Shown here one piece after another: positions 57,060 to 64,000 of a stretch of DNA of 64,000 nt. A model generated the notes under the pieces. The model saw only the letters and a program-made list of their open reading frames with translations, was not told where the DNA came from and did not search any database. This DNA is from Neorhizobium sp. SOG26 (GTDB taxonomy: Bacteria > Pseudomonadota > Alphaproteobacteria > Rhizobiales > Rhizobiaceae), in assembly GCF_003491345.1 (NCBI RefSeq), contig NZ_CP025512.1, positions 1,364,001 to 1,428,000 on the forward strand, in the 5' to 3' direction. Position 1 is the first letter of the stretch. Each line of letters opens with the position of its first letter. The position numbers and the translations under genes are program-made.

Positions 57060-59038
57060 GCCGTGCCATCAGTTGCCCTGCGGTCTCCATGGAATTGGCC
57101 GTAATAGCCGGCGAGCGCCGGCAAGGCCTCCGCAAGCTCTCTTGAAAGTACTCGTTGGGCGTTCACATCGCCCGCATATTTGGCCGTCAGGAACTGCTGG
57201 TGACGCTCGATCACCGCAGTATCCGGCTTCTGGCGAAGCACGGTAAACACCGGCGATTGTTCCGTCTTTCCCTTCACCGTGATCCGATCAAGTTCGAGCA
57301 CCATGAGAGTTCCAAAGGCAGCGTGCGCCGTCGCCTCGCCAACCAGCAGCGAGACGTTGTAGGGTTTCGACGCCCCCTCCAGGCGCGCCGCGAGATTAAC
57401 CGCGTCACCGAGCGCCGAATAATCGAACCGGCTGCTGGACCCCATATTGCCCACCACGCATTCGCCGGTATTGATGCCGACGCCGATCCTCAGCGGATAA
57501 TGGACGCGCCCGGACGCTTGCGCTTCTGCCTTGAGTTCGGCGTTCAGCCCGTCCATCGAATCAAGCATGTCGAGTGCCGCGGAAACCGCATGTCTGGCGT
57601 GGTCGGGATCATCCAGCGGCGCATTCCAGAAGGCCATCAGGCAATCGCCGATATACTTGTCGATCGTCCCGCCGTGTGACAGCACGATCTCCGAGAGCGG
57701 CGTCAGCAACCGGTTGATCAGCGTCGTTAATTGTTGCGGGTCATCCTTCAACTGCTCGGAAATGGTGGTGAAACCGCGCACGTCGCAGAACAGGATCGAC
57801 AGTTCCCGCTTTTCGCCGCCAAGTTTCAGTTTGGACGGGTCGCGCGCGAGCTCCTCCACGAGGGCCGGCGCCAGATATTGAGAGAAGGCGCGGGTGATCT
57901 GGCGGCGGCTCTTGCGTTCCTGCGCATAATCAAGCCCTGCCTGCGCCACGGCGATGCCGATGAAAGCGAGAGACGGAGCCATGGGCGAGGCAAACACCCG
58001 GCCGAACCGCAGCGTCAGATAGCTTCCGGCCAAGAGCATGAAAAGCGCCGCTGCGCCAAGGACGACCGTCTTCCAGCCGGTGCCTCGCCAGACCAGCAAG
58101 GCAGCGAAGGCAACGGCGACCAGAAGCACAGCCTGGCGGATCGGCAGGCTCGCCTCCGTCACATATTGGCTAAGCCTCAGATTATCGAGGATCGTCGCCT
58201 GGATCTCTGCGCCGGCGGTGAGCTTTCCTGTATGGACGGTAGAGGAGGTTGCAAAGGCATCCGCGCCGCCGGATTCGATCGAGGGGGCATTCTGGAGGCT
58301 CAAACCAACGATCACCATGCGATCCTTGAACAACCCGGGCGGCAGGAAGTTTTCGGGATCCAGCGCCTGGTAATAGGAGACCGTCGGATAGGTTCGGGGA
58401 CCACCAAAGGTCTGGATCAAGCTGCCCCGGGGCGGACTTTCCGCCGCCCCCCCTGCCCCGGCAGCGATCATCGCGGCAAAACCGTCGCTGTAGACCGGCA
58501 TCTCGCGCAATACGCCGTCCCGGTGAAGCCCGACCGAGGCAATCCCCGTCATCGCGAGCTTGTCGGTGAAGATCTGCAGCGGCGTTACCCGGATGAACTG
58601 GTCAGCCTGCGCCGACGTCACCAGCGTCTCGTCGCCTGCCAGCACAACATCCGGGCCAAGGGACGCCGCCAGGCCTTCGTCTTCACCGGGCAGTGACGGT
58701 TCGGAAAAAATGATGTCGATGCCGATCATCTTGGCGCCCGCAGCGCGCAGGGCAGAGATCAGGCGCGCATGCAGGCTGCGCGGCCACGGCCACTGGACAT
58801 TGATCTCGGCGAGCGACGGCTCGTCGATCGCCACGATGATCGGCCCGTCATCCGGCAAAGGATCTGCGCCGATTGTCGAAAGATAATCGAACGCGCGGTA
58901 GTCGATGAGCGGCCACGCCGGCAGCCGGGAAACCAGCGCGACCGCGGCAAACATGAACAGGCTCAAGGTCAGGACCTGCACGCGCCGCGAAGCAAACGGG
59001 CGCCGCCTTGTAATGGAACTGACTGTCGCCCCGATCAT
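57056..59038 (-). CDS. CHASE2-sensor class III adenylate cyclase, CyaK-like
   Basis: A 660-residue inner-membrane protein. One N-terminal helix (about 20-42) leads to a periplasmic CHASE2 domain (about 43-300, with PIIVAIDEPSLAEINVQWPW and AAGAKMIGIDIIFSE), three more helices (about 305-375) and a cytoplasmic class III cyclase domain (about 410-600). The metal aspartates are in LSILFCDVRGFTTISE and IGDCLMAF; the adenine-type Lys is in DKYIGD, and the transition-state Asn/Arg are in GDAVNLAARLEG. These residues point to cAMP, not a pyrimidine product. Its start overlaps the stop of the sensor gene upstream. The pair matches the layout of S. meliloti NsrA-CyaK. Confidence 0.93.
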   Translation of the reverse strand: MIGATVSSITRRRPFASRRVQVLTLSLFMFAAVALVSRLPAWPLIDYRAFDYLSTIGADPLPDDGPIIVAIDEPSLAEINVQWPWPRSLHARLISALRAAGAKMIGIDIIFSEPSLPGEDEGLAASLGPDVVLAGDETLVTSAQADQFIRVTPLQIFTDKLAMTGIASVGLHRDGVLREMPVYSDGFAAMIAAGAGGAAESPPRGSLIQTFGGPRTYPTVSYYQALDPENFLPPGLFKDRMVIVGLSLQNAPSIESGGADAFATSSTVHTGKLTAGAEIQATILDNLRLSQYVTEASLPIRQAVLLVAVAFAALLVWRGTGWKTVVLGAAALFMLLAGSYLTLRFGRVFASPMAPSLAFIGIAVAQAGLDYAQERKSRRQITRAFSQYLAPALVEELARDPSKLKLGGEKRELSILFCDVRGFTTISEQLKDDPQQLTTLINRLLTPLSEIVLSHGGTIDKYIGDCLMAFWNAPLDDPDHARHAVSAALDMLDSMDGLNAELKAEAQASGRVHYPLRIGVGINTGECVVGNMGSSSRFDYSALGDAVNLAARLEGASKPYNVSLLVGEATAHAAFGTLMVLELDRITVKGKTEQSPVFTVLRQKPDTAVIERHQQFLTAKYAGDVNAQRVLSRELAEALPALAGYYGQFHGDRRATDGTA

Positions 59039-62000
59039 CAGAAGCGGACTTTGAGCGTGCCCTTGAAGGACCGACCCCAGCCGGGCGTGCCGGTATCCAC
59101 CTCGAAGTCTTCGTCGAGCAGGTTATAGGCCGCCAGGTTCAACTCCATCCGGTCGTCGAATGGCTCCCAGGTGAGCGTTGCATCAAGGGTCCAGTAGTCA
59201 CCCAGCCGCGTGCTGTCATCGCTGATCCGCTCGCCGACATAATTGGCGGCGAGCGTAGCGCGAATATTGGCCTCGTTCACCCAGGTCAGAGCCACCTGCC
59301 CCGCCCATTCCGGGATGAACGGCAGGGGACCGTTGTAACGCGGCGAGGTTGGGTCCTCATCCTCCGAGTCGGTGTAAACGACTGTCGACGAAAGGCCAAA
59401 ACCATGACCCAGAAGAAGGTTCGCGGTCAGGCTGCCACGGTCGATGCGGCCGCGACCGGTCGAAAATGGCGTGACCGAAAGCGCGATCGGGATCGTCGGG
59501 TCGTGGAGCTCCTGGTGCTGGAACTCTGCCGACGTGAAGAAGTCTGGCGTCCATTCCGCATCCCAGCGCAGCGCGTAGGTATCCACGTAACCTTCGGCGC
59601 CAACCGATATCTGGTTCGGCTGGAGGCCGACGATCCCCACAGGCGACAGGGTGGGCGTTGAGACGTCAATGCTGCTGCGCATGAAGCCGGCACGGAACAA
59701 CTGCCCGTTCATCGGCGTCCACGCCAAGCCGATACGTGGCTCCAGACGTGATACGTCGCCGTTGTCGCTGTCGACATAACTTCCAAACAGTGCGTACTCG
59801 GTTTTCAAGCTGGGGGAGATCTCATGAAGCAGATCGACATAGGCCCTGCCAACCGTGCTGGTGTCAGAGGTGGTAACGTCGAATGTTGGACCAGACGGCA
59901 GGAGGTCGAAGAACGGCGCGAATAGAGTAATCGGCACCCGGTCTTCGTAGCTGATCCCCGTTTCCTCCCGGCTCCAACCACCTTCGACCCCATAACGCCA
60001 AGTCAGATCGCCTGAGGCGATCGTGTGGTTCAAGGCGAGGATATAGGTTTCCTGATCCAGTGCCGCGGAGGTTATACCGACAGGAATCGGCAGACCGAGA
60101 AAGTCAAACTCAAGGTAGGAGCGTGTACGCGATTCGGTCCTGCTGTAGAGGAACGCTGCGTTGACGTTGTTCTTGTAGCCAATCGTATGGCTCCACCCGA
60201 GGCCGCCGTTGACGGCCCTCGTGGATATGTCGCGTTCTCTCAGGAGAGGCACTTCGCCAACGACGGGGAAGGGAAAGAGTGCCGCCGGACTGTCTTCCGT
60301 TATCACGTCCTGCGAGAAATCAGCGCTGGCATCGTTGTAGTAGAGGATCAGCCGATCATAGGGGGTAACGTCTGCGCTCAAGAAAACGCTTCCGCCCACG
60401 ACCTCACTCTCGCTATTGAGGTCGCTCAAGGCGCCGATATCCCGGCTATCCGGCGTCTGCTGCCATTGCAGCGTGCCACTGAAGCTGATCGGGATCGGCA
60501 GGTTGGTATAACCCTGAACGCTGGCTTCCGCTTCATACCCCACCTCGCCGCCGGCGGTATTGAAACCACCTTCCAATGATGTCTCGAAAAAGGGCGTGGT
60601 AAAGAGGTGGGTGCCAATCGATTGCGACGCGATCAGGTGCGGTTCAAGCAGCAGGCCCTGGAAGAGCGAAGAGAATGCCTGGCTGTTGCCGGTATTGTTG
60701 ATGACGTCCGTGCCGTAGGTGTAGCTGTTGGCAAACGGGTTCGCGCTGCCCCGGATCGCCTGGTCGATATACGCGGTGCCGGCAAACGGGTCGAACACGG
60801 CGTCGCTATAATATTCGGCCCAGGAGTCCAGGCCCTGGAAACGGAAGGCAGAGTTCAGCGTCGAGCCTGCCTGCTGGTTGGCGCCGAGCGTGCTGTAGTC
60901 GCCGCCACGCGCCAGTGACCGCTTCACATAATCCTGCGCGTGACGGATCGCGCCTTCGGAATCATAGTCTTCAATGGCAAGCGCGGTGCGCGCGGCGGCG
61001 ATGACCGGATCATTGTCATCAAGACGATCGGCGTTATCGAGCGCCTGTTCTGCCGCGACACGATCGCCCTTTTCCAGATGCGCGGCCGCAAGCACCGTCT
61101 GGCCGGCAGAATAGGCGGGGTTGGCAACCGTGCCCGCCAGCACATCCTCAAGCCCCGCGTCGACCTGTCCCGCCTGGATCTTGTAGCGGCCGCGGAAGAT
61201 CAGGGCGAGATCAAAGCCTGGATCCAGTTCCAGGGCCTTGTCGATCAGCGCCCTCGCCTCCTCCACCCGGTTCTGGTCCATGTAGATGTTGGCGAGGTTG
61301 GCGTAACCGAGTGGATCGAGCGGATCGAGGTCGATCGACTTCTTCAGCGCCGCTTCTGCCGCGCGTTCGTCACCGCGCTCATATTGCAGGTTTCCGAGGG
61401 CGTTCCAGATCGTGGTGGAGCCCGGTGCCACCTTCAGCGCGGCCTGCAGGTCCGCGAGCGCGCCATCCAGGTCGCTTTTGAAGTCGGCGCGATAGTTGGC
61501 GCGTGCTTCCAAGGCCGTCGGCTCGTTCGGGTCAAGCGCCAGCGACCGCGCAATCGCCTCCTCGATCTGCGGCCGGTCGTTGACCAGGATTGCCAACTGG
61601 GCGCGTGCGGCGGGCAGCATCGGATCCTGCGGGAACTTGCGTTCCGCATCGCGTATGACTTCGATGGCCGCAGGGATATCCTTGAGGAAGCCCGTGGCAT
61701 AAGCTTTGAGGAGAGCGCTGTAAGCGCTGTTGACAGAGGAAGGCGGCTGCACAACCCGGTTCGGGTCGCCGAGCGAGCGGGCATAATAGCTGCCGTATTC
61801 CGCAACGTTGCGTCGTTTTGGATCAAGGCCGGGGGTTGCAAGCTTGAACAGCTTGACGGCTTCGTCGTAGCGCCTGTCGCTCGCCGCCGTGATGGCTTTG
61901 ACGAGGTGCAGCCTGGCCCGCTGTGCCGGTGACAGCTTTCGCGATTCCAGAAGCGCGAGTGTTTCCAGCATCGTCTGCCGGCCCTCAAGCGAAAGCTGGG

Positions 62001-62766
62001 TTTCCGCCAGGACCAGAAGGTCTTCGGTGCTACGGCTGCCGGGCTGGATAGCGGAGATGCGATCGACCTCGCGGCGCATGTTGGCGACCGGCAGCGGCGA
62101 GGCGGCCATGAAGCCGAAGGCGTTGCGGGGAGCCAGGAAATACAGCATCTGCTCGCGGTCGTCGGAGTCGACGATGACGATCTTGCGAGGCGCCTGGCCG
62201 ATCGATGCGACCGCCCCCTCGCCCTGGCGCACATCAACGCTGCCCTGCGGATTGCTGAACTGCACCAGCCCTTCAAGCACGGTCAGCGAGGTCTGGCTGC
62301 CCTTCACGGTCATCGTCCAGTCCGTGCCACGGATGGCGGCGGCAGCGGCCGGCGTCTGCACCTGCACGCCTGGACCACCTCGTTCTGCACGCGCCCAGAT
62401 CGTTCCAGATTGCAGTTGCAGCACGGTGTCGGCACTGGTGCCTGCAGTAATTTGCTTCACGACAAGCGTCGAATTGCGCCCAAGCCGCACCTGGGTGCGG
62501 TCGGAGAACAGGATCGCCAACTGCCCGGTTTCATTGGTGCGCAGCACGTCGCCGGTCAGGAGATCCTGCTTCAGATCCACAAAACGCCAGTTCGAGACGT
62601 CAATGAAGCGGACTTCCTCGCCAGCCTTGCGCGCGATGACGGCACCGGCCGCAGGTCCGCTCCGCGCCACTGGCTCCGCGAATGCAGTCACGGAAAGTCC
62701 GGCGACGACCGCCGGCAACGCAACGGCCGCAAGTAATAATCGATTGAATGTCCCCAGCATGCGCAA
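59038..62766 (-). CDS. FecR-TPR-beta-barrel outer-membrane protein, NsrA-like
   Basis: A 1,242-residue protein. A signal peptide (MRMLGTFNRLLLAAVALPAV..., likely cut after Ala30) is followed by a FecR domain (about 60-180, with LAILFSDRTQVRLGRNSTLV and AIRGTDWTMTVKGSQTSLTV), a helical region of TPR-like repeats (about 240-620, with AEAALKKSIDLDPLDPLGYA), then a large C-terminal beta-barrel of alternating strands ending in FKGTLKVRF with the terminal Phe of outer-membrane proteins. So FecR and TPR parts would lie in the periplasm below an outer-membrane barrel. Domain order and operon with a CHASE2 cyclase match NsrA of S. meliloti, which perceives a plant signal. That this one has the same ligand is inference. 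Confidence 0.88.
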   Translation of the reverse strand: MRMLGTFNRLLLAAVALPAVVAGLSVTAFAEPVARSGPAAGAVIARKAGEEVRFIDVSNWRFVDLKQDLLTGDVLRTNETGQLAILFSDRTQVRLGRNSTLVVKQITAGTSADTVLQLQSGTIWARAERGGPGVQVQTPAAAAAIRGTDWTMTVKGSQTSLTVLEGLVQFSNPQGSVDVRQGEGAVASIGQAPRKIVIVDSDDREQMLYFLAPRNAFGFMAASPLPVANMRREVDRISAIQPGSRSTEDLLVLAETQLSLEGRQTMLETLALLESRKLSPAQRARLHLVKAITAASDRRYDEAVKLFKLATPGLDPKRRNVAEYGSYYARSLGDPNRVVQPPSSVNSAYSALLKAYATGFLKDIPAAIEVIRDAERKFPQDPMLPAARAQLAILVNDRPQIEEAIARSLALDPNEPTALEARANYRADFKSDLDGALADLQAALKVAPGSTTIWNALGNLQYERGDERAAEAALKKSIDLDPLDPLGYANLANIYMDQNRVEEARALIDKALELDPGFDLALIFRGRYKIQAGQVDAGLEDVLAGTVANPAYSAGQTVLAAAHLEKGDRVAAEQALDNADRLDDNDPVIAAARTALAIEDYDSEGAIRHAQDYVKRSLARGGDYSTLGANQQAGSTLNSAFRFQGLDSWAEYYSDAVFDPFAGTAYIDQAIRGSANPFANSYTYGTDVINNTGNSQAFSSLFQGLLLEPHLIASQSIGTHLFTTPFFETSLEGGFNTAGGEVGYEAEASVQGYTNLPIPISFSGTLQWQQTPDSRDIGALSDLNSESEVVGGSVFLSADVTPYDRLILYYNDASADFSQDVITEDSPAALFPFPVVGEVPLLRERDISTRAVNGGLGWSHTIGYKNNVNAAFLYSRTESRTRSYLEFDFLGLPIPVGITSAALDQETYILALNHTIASGDLTWRYGVEGGWSREETGISYEDRVPITLFAPFFDLLPSGPTFDVTTSDTSTVGRAYVDLLHEISPSLKTEYALFGSYVDSDNGDVSRLEPRIGLAWTPMNGQLFRAGFMRSSIDVSTPTLSPVGIVGLQPNQISVGAEGYVDTYALRWDAEWTPDFFTSAEFQHQELHDPTIPIALSVTPFSTGRGRIDRGSLTANLLLGHGFGLSSTVVYTDSEDEDPTSPRYNGPLPFIPEWAGQVALTWVNEANIRATLAANYVGERISDDSTRLGDYWTLDATLTWEPFDDRMELNLAAYNLLDEDFEVDTGTPGWGRSFKGTLKVRF

Positions 62767-62812
62767 CCAGTGGCTACTTACTTGCGAACTGTCAAGATAG
62801 CCTAAACCGCCG

Positions 62813-62852
62813 CTACTTGCTTTCTAAGTAGACTGTATTAACAGAGTTACAG
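62813..62852. promoter_or_regulatory. Two dyads in the divergent promoter region
   Basis: CTACTT-N7-AAGTAG at 62813-62831 and CTGTA-N10-TACAG at 62833-62852 lie back to back. CTACTTACTT at 62774-62783 repeats the left arm sequence of the first dyad (CTACTTGCTT). They fill the 108-base spacer between the sensor-cyclase operon and the membrane protein gene and look like operator sites, for an unknown regulator. Confidence 0.42.
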
Positions 62853-62874
62853 TGAGATAAAGGGGAATATTCAC

Positions 62875-63426
62875 GTGAGTGACTTTGAAACTGCACCGAC
62901 TGAGATGCTCGAAATGCCGATGGCGACGGGCGAGATAACCGAGGAATATATCAACCATATCCGTAAGATAAACGACATCTATTACGATCAGATCAAGATA
63001 TCTGACCAGAAGGCAGCCTACATCTTTACTTTCATGCTTGCCTTTCTGGTGTCGTCGTCGGAAGGTCGCGGCGTCTTTAGCTGGATCCGGTACACGCAGG
63101 GAGACTGGCCACAGATTTTCGTCTCGGCCGCGCTCGCGCTTGCTTCTGTCGCCTCGATTCTGTGCGCCATCCTCGTGGTCCTGCCGCGCCGCGTCGACAA
63201 GTCCACCTCGCTGTTCTGGGGCACCTGGCCGATGCACCGGCCACTGTTCGAGCAGGCCGCGCGGCACAGCGACGTCAGCTATCTGTTCAACCAGTACCTC
63301 GACAATGCCGACGTGCTCTCGCTCATCGCGCGGCAGAAATACAAGTTCGTCTCCTATGCCTTCCGTGGCCTGATGTTGACGGTCATGGCTTATGTGCTGC
63401 TTTTGATTGTCACGCAGGGGCAGTGA
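62875..63426 (+). CDS. Membrane protein resembling the Pycsar effector family (PycTM-like)
   Basis: A 183-residue protein. A charged N-terminal helix (about 22-43, EEYINHIRKINDIYYDQIKI) runs into SDQKAAYIFTFMLAFLVS, where the DxKA pattern at the head of the first membrane helix recalls the DUF5706/Pycsar-effector family (typically ADTKAS...). Helix 2 is about 80-103, then a soluble segment with FNQYLDNADVLSLIARQKYK and a C-terminal helix (161-180). PycTM effectors are opened by cyclic pyrimidine nucleotides and depolarise the membrane; whether this protein binds any nucleotide is unknown. The start is GTG with AAGGGG nine bases upstream. Confidence 0.68.
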   Translation: MSDFETAPTEMLEMPMATGEITEEYINHIRKINDIYYDQIKISDQKAAYIFTFMLAFLVSSSEGRGVFSWIRYTQGDWPQIFVSAALALASVASILCAILVVLPRRVDKSTSLFWGTWPMHRPLFEQAARHSDVSYLFNQYLDNADVLSLIARQKYKFVSYAFRGLMLTVMAYVLLLIVTQGQ

Positions 63427-63492
63427 GCGCTAGAGGATCACATCCTGCCCAGTCGGCTGGCGCAGGCATCACAGTCCCTGGGATTATCCGTC

Positions 63493-63840
63493 ATGTCTTT
63501 GTCTTCCGTCCCCTTCGTCACGATCGGGCTTCTGATCCTGTCCAACGTCTTCATGACCTTTGCCTGGTATGGGCACCTGAAGTTCGAGAACAAGCCGCTC
63601 TACCTGGTGATCCTGGTTAGCTGGGGTATCGCGTTGTTTGAGTATTGTGCGCAGGTTCCGGCGAACCGGATCGGCTACGGGTATTTCAACGCCGCACAAC
63701 TGAAGACCATCCAGGAAATCATCACCCTTTCGGTCTTCGTCATCTTCTCGGTCTTTTATCTCGGCGAAGCGATCAGCTGGAAGCAGATCATCGGGTTTGC
63801 GTTCATCGCGCTTGGGGCCTTCTTCATCTTCACAAAGTAG
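63493..63840 (+). CDS. DMT/DUF486 family small membrane protein
   Basis: A 115-residue protein with four hydrophobic helices: TIGLLILSNVFMTFAWYGHL, LYLVILVSWGIALFEYCAQV, IITLSVFVIFSVFYLGEAIS and QIIGFAFIALGAFFIFTK. The sequence PANRIGYGYFNAAQLKTIQE is the family signature of DUF486, half-size relatives of EamA/EmrE transporters. Substrate unknown. It stands 66 bases downstream of the PycTM-like gene in the same direction, so co-transcription is possible. Confidence 0.9.
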   Translation: MSLSSVPFVTIGLLILSNVFMTFAWYGHLKFENKPLYLVILVSWGIALFEYCAQVPANRIGYGYFNAAQLKTIQEIITLSVFVIFSVFYLGEAISWKQIIGFAFIALGAFFIFTK

Positions 63841-63893
63841 GCCGACGGAACTTCATCTGCTCCATCCTGTTCACCCGGCAATGGAGGTGCAGG

Positions 63894-64000
63894 ATGAAGC
63901 AGCGTATCGGTGATGTCCGCATCGGGATCTCCGGCTGGACCTACAAGCCGTGGCGTGGTGTCTTTTATCCAAAGGGTCTGCCGCAAAGGCAGGAGCTGAG
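63894..64000 (+). CDS. DUF72 family protein, copy 2, truncated by the window edge
   Basis: Only 35 codons are visible, starting MKQRIGDVRIGISGWTYKPW with FYPKGLPQRQEL. GGAGG lies six bases before the ATG. The same blocks appear at the start of the DUF72 protein at 31875-32681 (IRTGIGGWTFEPW, FYPDKLPKKRQL), so the two are paralogues. The frame is open at the edge. Confidence 0.85.
   Translation, partial: MKQRIGDVRIGISGWTYKPWRGVFYPKGLPQRQEL

Noticed and set aside
62834..62851. TGT-N12-ACA as a Clr (cAMP receptor) site in front of the Pycsar-like gene
   Set aside because: The S. meliloti Clr consensus needs GT and AC ten bases apart; here they are twelve apart, so I list it only as an unassigned dyad.
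57056..63426. A standard Pycsar anti-phage system
   Set aside because: The cyclase has adenine-type residues, a CHASE2 sensor and an outer-membrane partner, none of which is typical of PycC; the effector-like gene points the other way.

Overview
The window is a chromosomal stretch of an alphaproteobacterium, almost certainly of the Rhizobiaceae (Rhizobium, Agrobacterium or Neorhizobium type). The evidence is high-GC coding, a Pcs-type phosphatidylcholine synthase, DUF982 and IalB-family genes, an alphaproteobacterial LexA box (GAAC-N7-GAAC) between uvrA and ssb, GGAAC-N16-GTT (EcfG/RpoE2-like) promoter matches before small stress-type genes, and the rhizobial gene order gyrA-coaD-ppiA-ppiB-queA-tgt. 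No genus can be fixed from the sequence alone.

Layout. 1-4 kb: the 5' part of an efflux adaptor gene, a cluster of very small genes (DUF2171, three tiny membrane proteins, DUF982) and a polytopic membrane protein of unknown function. 4-8 kb: tRNA-Lys, a CcdA-like protein, an AEC permease, a UbiH-family hydroxylase and pcs. 8-13 kb: a four-gene BmpA-type ABC importer, probably for nucleosides. 13-23 kb: glmU, glmS, a DUF502 protein, recG, sdhE and mfd. 23-28 kb: a DsbA/FrnE-like protein with a YejA-like binding protein, an IalB-family protein, hspQ and an EamA transporter. 28-32 kb: glnB-glnA behind a near-consensus sigma-54 promoter, the NAD(P)HX repair enzyme and a DUF72 protein. 32-45 kb: uvrA and ssb around a shared SOS box, marC, gyrA, coaD, two cyclophilins, queA and tgt. 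45-48.6 kb: a J-domain protein, a GNAT acetyltransferase, a small conserved protein, and a complete 1,632-bp insertion sequence with a 5-bp target duplication. 48.6-56 kb: a leftward housekeeping cluster (rlpA, a D,D-carboxypeptidase homologue, tmk, holB, metG, tatD, an MBL-fold hydrolase). 56-57 kb: a DUF2934 gene, tRNA-Ser and a small conserved gene.

The most interesting region is 57.0-63.4 kb. A two-gene operon encodes a 1,242-residue protein (signal peptide, FecR domain, TPR-like repeats, C-terminal beta-barrel) and a membrane class III cyclase with a CHASE2 sensor and adenylate-type substrate residues. This matches the layout of the NsrA-CyaK plant-signal pathway of Sinorhizobium meliloti. 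A membrane protein resembling Pycsar effectors is transcribed divergently from the same 108-bp spacer. Together they suggest an outer-membrane sensor, an inner-membrane cyclase and possibly a membrane output protein; the third link is inference.

Two housekeeping enzymes have unusual active-site or metal-site residues. Tgt lacks three of the four zinc ligands, and the carboxypeptidase homologue has NGN and GAG where SxN and KTG are expected.
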